From the NCBI RefSeq assembly GCF_015472005.1, contig NZ_BMAQ01000009.1:1-64000 (forward strand): a stretch of DNA of 64,000 nucleotides, in the 5' to 3' direction. This document shows, in pieces, positions 42,817-50,663 of this stretch (the stretch's first letter is position 1; every line of letters starts with the position of its first letter). Below the pieces are notes generated by a model. The model saw nothing but the letters and a program-made list of their open reading frames with translations. It did no database searches and was not told the origin of the DNA. The stretch comes from Insulibacter thermoxylanivorax (GTDB lineage Bacteria > Bacillota > Bacilli > Paenibacillales > DA-C8). The translations under genes were made by a program, and so were the position numbers.

Positions 42817-43719
42817 TCATTCAGCCGGACGGTTGGGACCGTCAAGCTTCTTGTCGATCTGATTCGGCGCCTTATATTCGCGTCCTTCCTGACGGTTCTC
42901 CTGTGCTTGTTTGCGCTGTTCTACGGAACTGTTTGATGTTTCTTTGACCATATCCATCATCTCCTTTCCGCCATTAGTATGTTCAGCAGGAGCCTTTTGT
43001 ATCAATCCCGCCCGCCTTACGACATACGGCAGTGCCATACCAACAGCGATCAGGAGCAGCTGCACCCATTGGTTCAATGTCAACAATAAGTAAACCTCTC
43101 CCCGTTCAAAAAAGGAGATCACAAACCAGCCCAAACCTAATCCCGCCAGCAAGTCACGAGCGATCGTCCCCGTTCCCCATCTGCCGCTTCTCGTTGCATA
43201 TTGGGCATACAGAACCAACGCCAATGCAATCAACGCAGCATAGATATTCACTGGATGATAGCGATAATACCCGTCGGACAGGGCGATCCCCCAAGGCATT
43301 TCGGTGGTGATCCCATACTCCCAGAACATCAGCCGATAGATCCCCCATGTGACCACCGCACCTAACGCCAATGCATCCAGAGCCAATGCTCCGATCTTCC
43401 TTGTACTCCATATGTAATAGATAAGGCCTGCTGCAATCCCTAAGAATACACCGAGGGTGCCTCCGGTGTATTTTAAGACACTGAACGGACGCGTCCATAA
43501 CAAGCTGGGAGATTGCAGAATCGGCGTGAATTTCCATACGAGGATTGCGATGATCGCGGCACTTATGAAGTGGTCGAGCAGTTTGCGAATCGTTTTTTCT
43601 TCTGCCTTCAAGCGAACAAGCCGCCATCTTATGACAAAATACGACGCAGCGATGGATAGAATCAGTACGAGCAATTTCATCTGGATCAAGAATGACCATA
43701 GTTGGATAATCTCCGGCAC
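42817..43719 (-). CDS. Lgt-like membrane protein, likely not a normal diacylglyceryl transferase
   Basis: A 300-residue protein with about seven membrane helices and a hydrophilic 60-residue tail. EYGITTEMPWGIAL and YHPVNIYAAL align with the NQEAYG...PWGI and HPTFLYE regions of prolipoprotein diacylglyceryl transferase. The catalytic HGG region is replaced by YTGG, and the Arg/Asn residues before the conserved Glu are missing. It may be a diverged paralogue with another role. GTG start with AGGAAGG upstream. Confidence 0.65.
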   Translation of the reverse strand: MPEIIQLWSFLIQMKLLVLILSIAASYFVIRWRLVRLKAEEKTIRKLLDHFISAAIIAILVWKFTPILQSPSLLWTRPFSVLKYTGGTLGVFLGIAAGLIYYIWSTRKIGALALDALALGAVVTWGIYRLMFWEYGITTEMPWGIALSDGYYRYHPVNIYAALIALALVLYAQYATRSGRWGTGTIARDLLAGLGLGWFVISFFERGEVYLLLTLNQWVQLLLIAVGMALPYVVRRAGLIQKAPAEHTNGGKEMMDMVKETSNSSVEQRKQAQENRQEGREYKAPNQIDKKLDGPNRPAE

Positions 43720-43895
43720 GATTGTTCTTCCTTCCTGCAGATCACCTTTTGTGAACCTTAATTACCACAATTGTACATGGTTATTGTGATCTTTCCAACC
43801 CGTATTTCGGTTATCTGACTTTATCCATTTTTTTGACAAATTCGAACAAAACCGGACAAGGTAAGAACCCGGGCGCTTTTTTATCCAAACAACCC

Positions 43896-43924
43896 TTGAT
43901 TCCACCCGCATAATTCTGGATACT
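43896..43924 (+). promoter_or_regulatory. Candidate promoter of the flavoprotein gene
   Basis: TTGATT at 43896-43901, 17-bp spacer, GATACT at 43919-43924. The -10 overlaps the inverted repeat GATAC-TACT-GTATC at 43919-43932, which could be an operator. Confidence 0.4.
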
Positions 43925-43950
43925 ACTGTATCATAAAGAGGTGATCAGGA

Positions 43951-45231
43951 TTGTATGACGTTATCATCATCGGCGGAGGTCCGGCCGGGCTCATGGCGGC
44001 CATCTCCGCGAGCAAGCAGCAGGCAAAGGTGCTCTTAGTGGACAAGGGAGATAAGCTCGGCCGCAAACTCGGCATATCGGGCGGCGGGCGCTGCAATGTC
44101 ACGAATAACCAAGATCTTGACGAACTGATTCGCAATATCCCCGGCAACGGCCGGTTCTTGTACAGCGCGCTTGCCGAATTCAATAATCGGCATATCATCG
44201 AATTCTTCGAAGGGCTCGGCATTCCCCTGAAGGAAGAGGACAACGGCCGGATGTTCCCGGCCACGGACAAGGCGAAGACCGTCGTCGATGCCCTCGTGTC
44301 CCAAGTGCGCAGACAAGGGGTGCGCATCATGACGAACAGTCCGGTCAAGAGGGTCTTGTACGAAGACGGCTCTGCCGCCGGCATCGAACTGCAGAGCGGC
44401 GAACGCATCAACGGCCGCAGCGTGATCATCGCCACAGGAGGCAAATCCGTGCCGCAAACCGGTTCCACCGGCGACGGCTATCGCTGGGCGGAGGAAGCCG
44501 GGCATACGATCACGGAACTCTTCCCGACTGAAGTGCCCATCACCCTGACCGATTCCTTCATCCAAAGCCGCGAACTGCAAGGCCTGTCCTTGCGGAATGT
44601 GACGCTGTCCGTATGGAACCCGAAGAAGAAGCGGGTGATCTCCCATACAGGGGATATGATCTTCACCCACTTCGGCATATCCGGTCCAATCGCATTGCGC
44701 TGCAGTCAGTTTATTTATAAGGTGCAGCAAAAATTCCAAGTTCAGGACGTGCGGCTGACGATCGACCTGTTCCCTGATCAGACAGAGGAAGAGGTGTTCC
44801 GTCAGTTATACAGCATCATCAAAGAGCATGCCAAAAAAACCGTCAAAAACGCGCTCAAAGGCGTTCTTCCCGAGCGTCTCCTGCCCGTCCTCCTGCGCAA
44901 ATCCGGCCTTGACGGCGAACGGACCGGAGATCATGCCAGCAAACAAGGCATCCTGACGATCGCCCAGAAGGCCAAAGCCTTCTCCCTTCATGCGAATGGC
45001 ACCCTGTCGCTGGAACAGGCTTTCGTTACGGGCGGCGGGGTCAATATCAAAGAGGTCGATCCCAAAACGATGCGCTCGAAGCTGATGCGGGGATTGTACT
45101 TCTGCGGCGAGGTATTGGATATCTATGGGTACACAGGGGGTTATAATATAACGGCTGCATTCGTCACCGGATACACCGCCGGCAAGAATGCAGCCTTAGA
45201 TACTTATGCCCGAACATCGCCGGAGAAATAA
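43951..45231 (+). CDS. HI0933-family flavoprotein (YhiN/YtfP-like)
   Basis: A 426-residue FAD-binding oxidoreductase. The FAD loop is [14 protein letters not shown] (4-17), followed by the family signature [16 protein letters not shown] (37-52); [14 protein letters not shown] near residue 390 is the second FAD contact. The reaction catalysed by this family is unknown. The start is TTG 43951 with AGAGGTGATC upstream. Its last 28 bp overlap the 3' end of the convergent gene at 45204. Confidence 0.9.
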   Translation: MYDVIIIGGGPAGLMAAISASKQQAKVLLVDKGDKLGRKLGISGGGRCNVTNNQDLDELIRNIPGNGRFLYSALAEFNNRHIIEFFEGLGIPLKEEDNGRMFPATDKAKTVVDALVSQVRRQGVRIMTNSPVKRVLYEDGSAAGIELQSGERINGRSVIIATGGKSVPQTGSTGDGYRWAEEAGHTITELFPTEVPITLTDSFIQSRELQGLSLRNVTLSVWNPKKKRVISHTGDMIFTHFGISGPIALRCSQFIYKVQQKFQVQDVRLTIDLFPDQTEEEVFRQLYSIIKEHAKKTVKNALKGVLPERLLPVLLRKSGLDGERTGDHASKQGILTIAQKAKAFSLHANGTLSLEQAFVTGGGVNIKEVDPKTMRSKLMRGLYFCGEVLDIYGYTGGYNITAAFVTGYTAGKNAALDTYARTSPEK

Positions 45232-45641
45232 TCATACGTATCTGCCGACACATCATACAGCGGACCTTCATCGCTTCCAGGAATCTCCGGCACCGGTCCT
45301 CCTCCGTCGTTCCCTGCATCGAGGCGGTCAGCATCTCCTAGCCCGTCTCGATGCTCCGCTGACAGCAATGCCCCCTCCTGCAGATCATAAGCCATCTCAT
45401 ATGCCTTCCCTTCTTCAGGCCCTTGCTCGTTCTCGAGCAAGGTGCCGCCGAAGGCCTGGCCGATTTCCAGCGCCGAGGTGATGTCTTCGCGGATGATTCG
45501 GATCGCCACCTTCGGCGGCTGTCCGTCCGCTTCCACGAGCGAAGGATCATAACCCAGTTCTTCAAAGATATCCAACGCCTCTAGAGCAGTGCGCATATCA
45601 GCAAACTGATATACAATAACCGGATGATTCACACTGTTCAT
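45204..45641 (-). CDS. Hypothetical acidic protein
   Basis: A 145-residue protein without signal or membrane segments. The N-terminal 75 residues ([29 protein letters not shown] and [22 protein letters not shown]) look like a small alpha/beta domain; the rest is Asp/Glu/Gly-rich and probably disordered. No family recognised. ATG 45641 has AAAGGATAGGG upstream. It converges on the flavoprotein gene and the two coding ends overlap by 28 bp. Confidence 0.7.
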   Translation of the reverse strand: MNSVNHPVIVYQFADMRTALEALDIFEELGYDPSLVEADGQPPKVAIRIIREDITSALEIGQAFGGTLLENEQGPEEGKAYEMAYDLQEGALLSAEHRDGLGDADRLDAGNDGGGPVPEIPGSDEGPLYDVSADTYDYFSGDVRA

Positions 45642-46062
45642 CTCCACCCTATCCTTTCTGAGCAAGATCATGTACATGCAGAATGTTGTTTATCTCAATT
45701 CGCCGGCGGGTTTATCATTCCATAACTGCTTCAGCACTACTCGGATAGGTTCTCCTGCGCATCTTGTTCCCATTCAGAAGCACTGCAGTTCCTATAATGC
45801 TCCATAGCAAAGGGCCCGACCAGACGGTCGAACCCTTCTCTTGCTTTCACACAAGCTGAGACGACAAGGATTGTCGATTCAGGTTTCCAGTGGCGGAATC
45901 AAAGCGTGAGACGATAACATGTATCATTTCAGCGAGTGTGATGGCGGATTTCGAGGCTGAAACAACAAAGATTGTTGATTCTGCTTTCGAAAAATCCGAT
46001 TCCTCACGTGAGACGACATAAACCATCGACTCCGTGCACGCATGTGCGGCGATTCCTTCGCT
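45642..46062. other. Spacer with family B array and hairpin
   Basis: 420 bp with no gene. It holds a hairpin at 45809-45836 (AAGGGCCCGACC against GGTCGAACCCTT) without a good T run, then the family B array at 45857-46035. The array lies between the 3' end of the isomerase gene and this hairpin, an arrangement also seen after the DUF4855 gene. Confidence 0.6.
45857..46035. repeat. Family B palindromic repeat array, copy 2 (4 units, 50-51 bp period)
   Basis: Units begin TGAGAC or TGAAAC at 45857, 45907, 45958 and 46009. The pairing arms change together: CGACAA/TTGTCG in the first, CGATA/TATC in the second, CAACAA/TTGTTG in the third, CGA/TCG in the fourth. The spacers share words such as GGCGGA and TTTCGA. 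Unlike the copy at 10624, no two units here are identical, so it is older. Function unknown. Confidence 0.85.
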
Positions 46063-47031
46063 TTATACCCACCACATATCGCCAATCGGCTCTTTCATCA
46101 GGATCGGCTGCAGATTCTGCACCGCCTTGGTGAAGCCCTCCTCGATCGACATCAAACCGTCCTCGTGTTCGATGCTGATCACATAGTCATAGCCGACAAG
46201 GCGAAGCGCGCTGATCATATCCGCCCACACCTTCATATCATGGCCGTAGCCCACCGTGCGGAACTGCCATGCCCGATCCAGCATATTGGAATACGGCTGC
46301 ATATCGGTGACGCCGTGGATATTTATATTGTTCACATCAAGAGAAGTATCCTTCGCATGGAAATGGTGGATCGCCCCGGCCTTGCCCAGGTAGAGCACCG
46401 CTTGCACGGGATCGATCCCCTGCCACCACATATGGCTCGGGTCAAAATTCGCACCGATCACCTCGCCGACAGCTTTCCGCAGGCGCATCAGCGTGGCCGG
46501 TGTATGCACGGAGAACCCGCCGTGCAGTTCGATGCCGATCTTCACCCTGCGCTTCTCCGCTTCACGCCCAGCCTCCCGCCAGTAGGGGATGACCTTGTTC
46601 TCCCACTGCCAGGCCAGCACTTCCTGGAATTCATTCGGCCAAGGCGCTACCGGCCAGTTCGGATACTTGGCATCCTCCGAATCCCCCGGGCAGCCGGAGA
46701 AGGTATTGACGACGGGTACGCCGAGCCGGTGTGCCAGCTCCAAGGTTTTCATAAATGTCTCGTGGGCTTCAGCTGCGATCTGCTTGTTCGGATGAAGCGG
46801 ATTGCCGTGGCAGCTGAAGGCGCTGATGATGAGGCCGCGGGAGGAGAATTCTCGCTCATATTCTCGCAATTTCGCATCGTCCGCCAACAACTCATCAATC
46901 GGGCAGTGGGCATTGCCCGGATAACCTCCCGTACCGATCTCCACCGCCTCAATCCCCTTCGCCGCGACATGATCGAGCATCTCCGGAAGCGGCTTCTTCG
47001 AATACAGGACTGTGAATACTCCGAGTTTCAT
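46063..47031 (-). CDS. Sugar phosphate isomerase/epimerase (AP-endonuclease 2 fold)
   Basis: A 322-residue TIM-barrel protein of the xylose-isomerase-like family. IELHGG near residue 168, NFDPSHMWWQG near 195, HFHAKDT near 225 and ISIEHED near 285 supply the usual metal-binding Glu/Asp/His set. AGAAGGAGG lies upstream of the ATG. It is the third gene of a sugar or inositol module with the Gfo/Idh/MocA dehydrogenase and another isomerase. The substrate is not known. Confidence 0.9.
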   Translation of the reverse strand: MKLGVFTVLYSKKPLPEMLDHVAAKGIEAVEIGTGGYPGNAHCPIDELLADDAKLREYEREFSSRGLIISAFSCHGNPLHPNKQIAAEAHETFMKTLELAHRLGVPVVNTFSGCPGDSEDAKYPNWPVAPWPNEFQEVLAWQWENKVIPYWREAGREAEKRRVKIGIELHGGFSVHTPATLMRLRKAVGEVIGANFDPSHMWWQGIDPVQAVLYLGKAGAIHHFHAKDTSLDVNNINIHGVTDMQPYSNMLDRAWQFRTVGYGHDMKVWADMISALRLVGYDYVISIEHEDGLMSIEEGFTKAVQNLQPILMKEPIGDMWWV

Positions 47032-47142
47032 CGTGTGACAGCCTCCTTCTATTTCATTGACCGGTGTTTTATGGGTCAGTTATCGTTTATCAATTAACCA
47101 CGTTAACTATAGTGCTTGTATTAGTACGTGATTGAGGGCACC

Positions 47143-48243
47143 TTAACCAACCAGCGTCGGATCCACGGACAGCGTGATCGCCTTGCCGGTACGCGCCGAT
47201 TCATAGATCGCCTCGAGGATGAGCGTCACGACATATGCTTGCTCAGGCAGCACGAGCGGATCCTTGTCCTCGATGATCGATTCGATCCACATGCGCGCTT
47301 CCCGCTCGCCTTCCGTCTCCTTCTTGCCTTCGAAGAAAGCGACGCCGTCCAGATCGGTCTGCACTTTGTTCACATACAATTGGCTGAAGGCCTCACCATT
47401 GATGCGCAGCCCCTCCCACATGTCGGCACCGGCTTCCGTGCCGTGCAGCGTCGTCTTCGCCTCACCTTCATTCAAGGTATTCAGCGCCCAGCTCGATTCG
47501 AGCATGATCGAAGCGCCGTCCTCCATCGTGATGAAGCCGAAGGCTGAATCCTCGACGGTGAATTTCTTCGGATCCCATGGACCGAAGGCGTTCGCCGCAT
47601 TCTCGCGCTGACCCAGCTTATGATAGACAGCTCCCAGCACCGTCTTCGGCTTGTAGTTATTCATCATCCACAGGGTCAAGTCCAGCGCATGCGTTCCGAT
47701 ATCGATCAACGGCCCGCCGCCCTGCTTCTCCTCATCGAGGAAGACGCCCCAGGTCGGTACGGCGCGGCGGCGCAGCGCATGCGCCTTCGCATAATAGATC
47801 TCGCCCAAGCCGCCGGATTCACAGAGCTTCTTCAGATACAGGCTGTCATCGCGAAAGCGGTTCTGATATCCGATCGTCAATTTCCTGCCCGTGCGCTTCG
47901 CCGCTTCCACCATGCGCCGCGCTTCCTCCGCGGTCTTCGCCATCGGCTTCTCGCACATCACGTGTTTGCCCGCCTCAAGGGCAGCGATCGAGATCTCCGC
48001 ATGGGTATCATTGGGTGTGCATACGTGGACCACATCGATCGACGGATCCTCGAGCAGCCTGCGGTAATCATCATAGATCTTCGCATCCGAAGAACCGAAA
48101 TCCGCCTTCGCCTGCGCGGCTCTCTCCTCGATGATGTCGTAGAAACCGACGATATCAACTTGCGGCAGCTTCGCCAAAGCCGGCAGATGTTTGCCGACAG
48201 CGATCCCGCCGCAGCCGATCATGCCAACCCTTACTTTGTTCAT
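47143..48243 (-). CDS. Gfo/Idh/MocA family dehydrogenase
   Basis: A 366-residue NAD(P)-dependent sugar or polyol dehydrogenase. It has the Rossmann loop GMIGCGGIAVGKHLPAL (residues 7-23), the catalytic EKPMAKT near 93 and DIGTHALDLTLWMMNN near 175, where Asp and His bind substrate. ATG 48243 follows AAGGGG by 9 nt; longer frames exist to 48288. It lies between two isomerase genes on the same strand, with gaps of about 100 bp. Confidence 0.92.
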   Translation of the reverse strand: MNKVRVGMIGCGGIAVGKHLPALAKLPQVDIVGFYDIIEERAAQAKADFGSSDAKIYDDYRRLLEDPSIDVVHVCTPNDTHAEISIAALEAGKHVMCEKPMAKTAEEARRMVEAAKRTGRKLTIGYQNRFRDDSLYLKKLCESGGLGEIYYAKAHALRRRAVPTWGVFLDEEKQGGGPLIDIGTHALDLTLWMMNNYKPKTVLGAVYHKLGQRENAANAFGPWDPKKFTVEDSAFGFITMEDGASIMLESSWALNTLNEGEAKTTLHGTEAGADMWEGLRINGEAFSQLYVNKVQTDLDGVAFFEGKKETEGEREARMWIESIIEDKDPLVLPEQAYVVTLILEAIYESARTGKAITLSVDPTLVG

Positions 48244-48334
48244 TACTGACATCCCCTTCACTCTCCATCCCTTCGTCGTGTTGATCATACGTTCTTGTGC
48301 TTATAAACCATGAATGTTCGTTCATGGATTTCAG

Positions 48335-49093
48335 TTATAGATTTTCTTGAATCCATGCATAACTCTTGCGCACGCTTTCAAGCGGATCTCCCAAGCATTC
48401 ATCCTGCTCTACGATCAGCCACTTGGTTCCAATAACGGCTGCTGCGCCTGCTATCTCCCTAAGCGGCACGATCCCCTCTCCCAGCTCTACGGTGAACGGA
48501 CCTTGTTCCGTCGGCCGGTAATCCTTAAGGTGAATCACCGGGATCCGGCCTTGATACTTGTGGATGTAACCGACGGGATCATACCCGGCCGCATAGGCCC
48601 AGCAAGCATCCAGTTCCATCTGCAGAACTTCGGGCGCAGCCGATTCGAACAGCGTATCGATGATCGGCTTCTCCTCCAGCTTCACGCGAAATTCAAAGTC
48701 ATGGTTATGATAGAGCAGCTGGATTCCTTCCGCTCGGCACCGCTTTCCAATCTCAGCGAGATTACGGCAGACTTCCCGCCAAGCCTCACTTGATGCATAA
48801 TGCGCTTCGCTCAAGTAGGGAATCGTCAGCGTATGCCCGCCGATCTCCTTCATATAAGCGATTTCTTCTTCTGCATGGGTCAACATGCGCTCATAAGAAA
48901 CATGATTACTAACAGGTGTTAGATGCAATTCTGCAAGCAGCTGCTTAAGCGCGCCCGCCTCCATCCCATAATAACCGGCGAATTCGACTCCCCGATATCC
49001 GATCTCGGCTGCCCGTCTGAGCGTTCCTTCCGGATCCGCGCTCATCGGACCGCGCACGGTATATAACTGCAGCCCAATTGAATAATCCGGCAT
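48335..49093 (-). CDS. Sugar phosphate isomerase/epimerase
   Basis: A 252-residue TIM-barrel protein of the xylose-isomerase-like family. YHNHDFEF near residue 130, LDACWAYAAG near 165, HLKDYR near 195 and IVEQDE near 230 carry the metal-binding residues. AGGAGG precedes ATG 49093, at a spacing somewhat longer than usual. It is the first gene of the three-gene sugar module. It is only distantly similar to the third gene product. Confidence 0.9.
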   Translation of the reverse strand: MPDYSIGLQLYTVRGPMSADPEGTLRRAAEIGYRGVEFAGYYGMEAGALKQLLAELHLTPVSNHVSYERMLTHAEEEIAYMKEIGGHTLTIPYLSEAHYASSEAWREVCRNLAEIGKRCRAEGIQLLYHNHDFEFRVKLEEKPIIDTLFESAAPEVLQMELDACWAYAAGYDPVGYIHKYQGRIPVIHLKDYRPTEQGPFTVELGEGIVPLREIAGAAAVIGTKWLIVEQDECLGDPLESVRKSYAWIQENL

Positions 49094-49200
49094 CCCCGCT
49101 GGACCACCTCCTGTGGTTTGTATTCGCTTACCATTAAACCAGGATGATGCCGGATTGACCATGAATGATCTTGCAGAAACATGAACAATCTGGCTGCGAC

Positions 49201-49776
49201 TTAACGATATTCAGCTTGGGATTGGATGCCGGCGATCAGCACAGCGATCATTCTGCGCTGGGTTTCTTCTAAGTTCAGCGGCAAGCCGAACCCGTTTTTT
49301 TGTTCCAAAGAAGCAAATCCATGCAGCAGACTGCGCAGGATGCGAACATGATGCACCGCTTCATCCCCCTGTAATCCGTACGGCTCCAGGATCGTCATGA
49401 TCAACTCCACGACTTGGTAGGACAAACGGATCCATTCTTCCTCCTCCGGCGAAGGGGCAAGCTGTGCCGCTTCATATAATCCAGGGTGCCGCCGGGAAAA
49501 ATCCAGATACGCCAGACACAGTGCTTCGATCGCTTCTTCCTTGCTTCGCCCATTCACGGCATGCATCAGATGATCGTACAACATTTGAACGGAATAGATC
49601 GACAGCTCACGGCGCAGCTCATTCAGTCCCTCGATATGGTTGTACAGCGACGGCGGACGAATGTTCAGGGCCCTGGCTAATCTGGCTACCGTCACTTCTT
49701 CGAAACCGTATTGATCGGCCATCTCCGCAGCCGTCCGCAAGATCACCTGCTTATCGATTCCTGCTCTAGGTGACAT
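49201..49776 (-). CDS. TetR/AcrR family regulator with WHG domain
   Basis: A 191-residue repressor. The N-terminal helix-turn-helix (about 10-55) contains VTVARLARALNIRPPSLYNHI, and the C-terminal ligand domain has the HGFASLEQKNGFGLP stretch of the TetR_C_33 (WHG) group. ATG 49776 follows GGGAGGATGAGG; the reading frame extends to 49797. It lies directly after the MBL hydrolase gene and is probably co-transcribed, controlling its own operon through the double palindrome at 50545-50582. Confidence 0.9.
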   Translation of the reverse strand: MSPRAGIDKQVILRTAAEMADQYGFEEVTVARLARALNIRPPSLYNHIEGLNELRRELSIYSVQMLYDHLMHAVNGRSKEEAIEALCLAYLDFSRRHPGLYEAAQLAPSPEEEEWIRLSYQVVELIMTILEPYGLQGDEAVHHVRILRSLLHGFASLEQKNGFGLPLNLEETQRRMIAVLIAGIQSQAEYR

Positions 49777-49800
49777 TTGATCCTCATCCTCCCGCATGCT

Positions 49801-50517
49801 TTATTGCTCAGAAACACCAGCCCTAGTCGCTGCATCGATGGCTTTTCTCATCGCCGGCAGCGGATCAGCGAGCATCTGCCCATGTCCGACGGCCAGCCAT
49901 TTTAGATCCAACTCTGACAATTTGCAGGCACTCTCCAAGGCCTTCTGCTTACTCCATGTAGCCCACGCCGGGAACGGAAACAGCGGCCGAAGCATACCGG
50001 ATACAGCTGCACCGCCGCGCGTCTGAAAGGCGTCGCCGGCGATGAGGATCCCTTCCCTTTCCTCATAGAAGGCCGTATGCCCTGGTGTATGCCCCGGCGC
50101 CGCGATCGCCAGAAGCGACCCGATCCGTTCCCCATCCTGGAAAGGATGCACCTTAAGTGATAAGAGCGAGCGGTCAAAACCGCCTCTGATCGGCAGATTC
50201 GGCTCCCCGTCATCCAGGGAGAAGTCCCCCGCAAGCAGCCGTGCATCCCTCTTAGAGACCAGCACGGGGACATCCGGCAGCAGCGAAGTTAGATGCTTCA
50301 GTGCCCCTGTATGATCCACATGGGGATGCGTCAGCACAATGCGCCGGATCGGTCTTGCGATACTCTCCGCCGTCTGCAGGATATTCCGCCAAGCATAAGG
50401 AAGAGCTGCATCAATCAATGTCAGGCCGTCCTCTTCTTCTACAAGGTAACAATTCACAGGAAAAACACGCGGCAGAAAGCCCAACTGATAAACACGCCCT
50501 GCACGGGTTATTTTCAT
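49801..50517 (-). CDS. MBL-fold metallo-hydrolase
   Basis: A 238-residue metal-dependent hydrolase. The zinc-binding motif is THPHVDH (about 62-68), followed by PGHTPGHTAF near 140, AGDAFQ near 158 and GHG near 208. The substrate is unknown; the family includes lactonases, thioesterases and glyoxalase II-like enzymes. GGGAG lies upstream of the ATG. It is the first gene of the TetR-controlled pair, so its substrate or the toxic precursor may be the TetR inducer. Confidence 0.9.
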   Translation of the reverse strand: MKITRAGRVYQLGFLPRVFPVNCYLVEEEDGLTLIDAALPYAWRNILQTAESIARPIRRIVLTHPHVDHTGALKHLTSLLPDVPVLVSKRDARLLAGDFSLDDGEPNLPIRGGFDRSLLSLKVHPFQDGERIGSLLAIAAPGHTPGHTAFYEEREGILIAGDAFQTRGGAAVSGMLRPLFPFPAWATWSKQKALESACKLSELDLKWLAVGHGQMLADPLPAMRKAIDAATRAGVSEQ

Positions 50518-50544
50518 CGGTCACTCATCTCCCAAAAACAAAAA

Positions 50545-50591
50545 CTAATGCCATTAGTTTACATGCTAACTAATGGCATTAGTTTTGTCAA
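50545..50591 (-). promoter_or_regulatory. Promoter with two TetR-type operators (MBL-TetR operon)
   Basis: On the minus strand TTGACA (50586-50591), 17-bp spacer, TAGCAT (50563-50568). One operator, CTAATGGCATTAG (50570-50582), fills the spacer; a second, CTAATGCCATTAG (50545-50557), lies just downstream of the -10. Each is itself a palindrome and together they form a 38-bp perfect inverted repeat. A repressor bound here would block the promoter fully, and its gene is the second in the operon. Confidence 0.85.
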
Positions 50592-50599
50592 TATAAGGA

Positions 50600-50631
50600 A
50601 AGGAATTTGGGCGGAAAAACCGCATTCCTTC
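50600..50631 (-). terminator. Probable terminator of the ABC exporter operon
   Basis: On the minus strand GGAATGCGG and CCGCCCAAATTCC form an imperfect stem around TTTTT, with a short pyrimidine run after it. It lies 33 bp after the stop of the second exporter gene and just before the MBL promoter. Confidence 0.4.
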
Positions 50632-50663
50632 ATATATTCACCATTCTTATACACCCCTCTGCC

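Noticed and set aside
46042-47097. 351-residue plus-strand frame
   Set aside because: It is antisense to the isomerase gene, which has clear metal-site motifs and a ribosome site.
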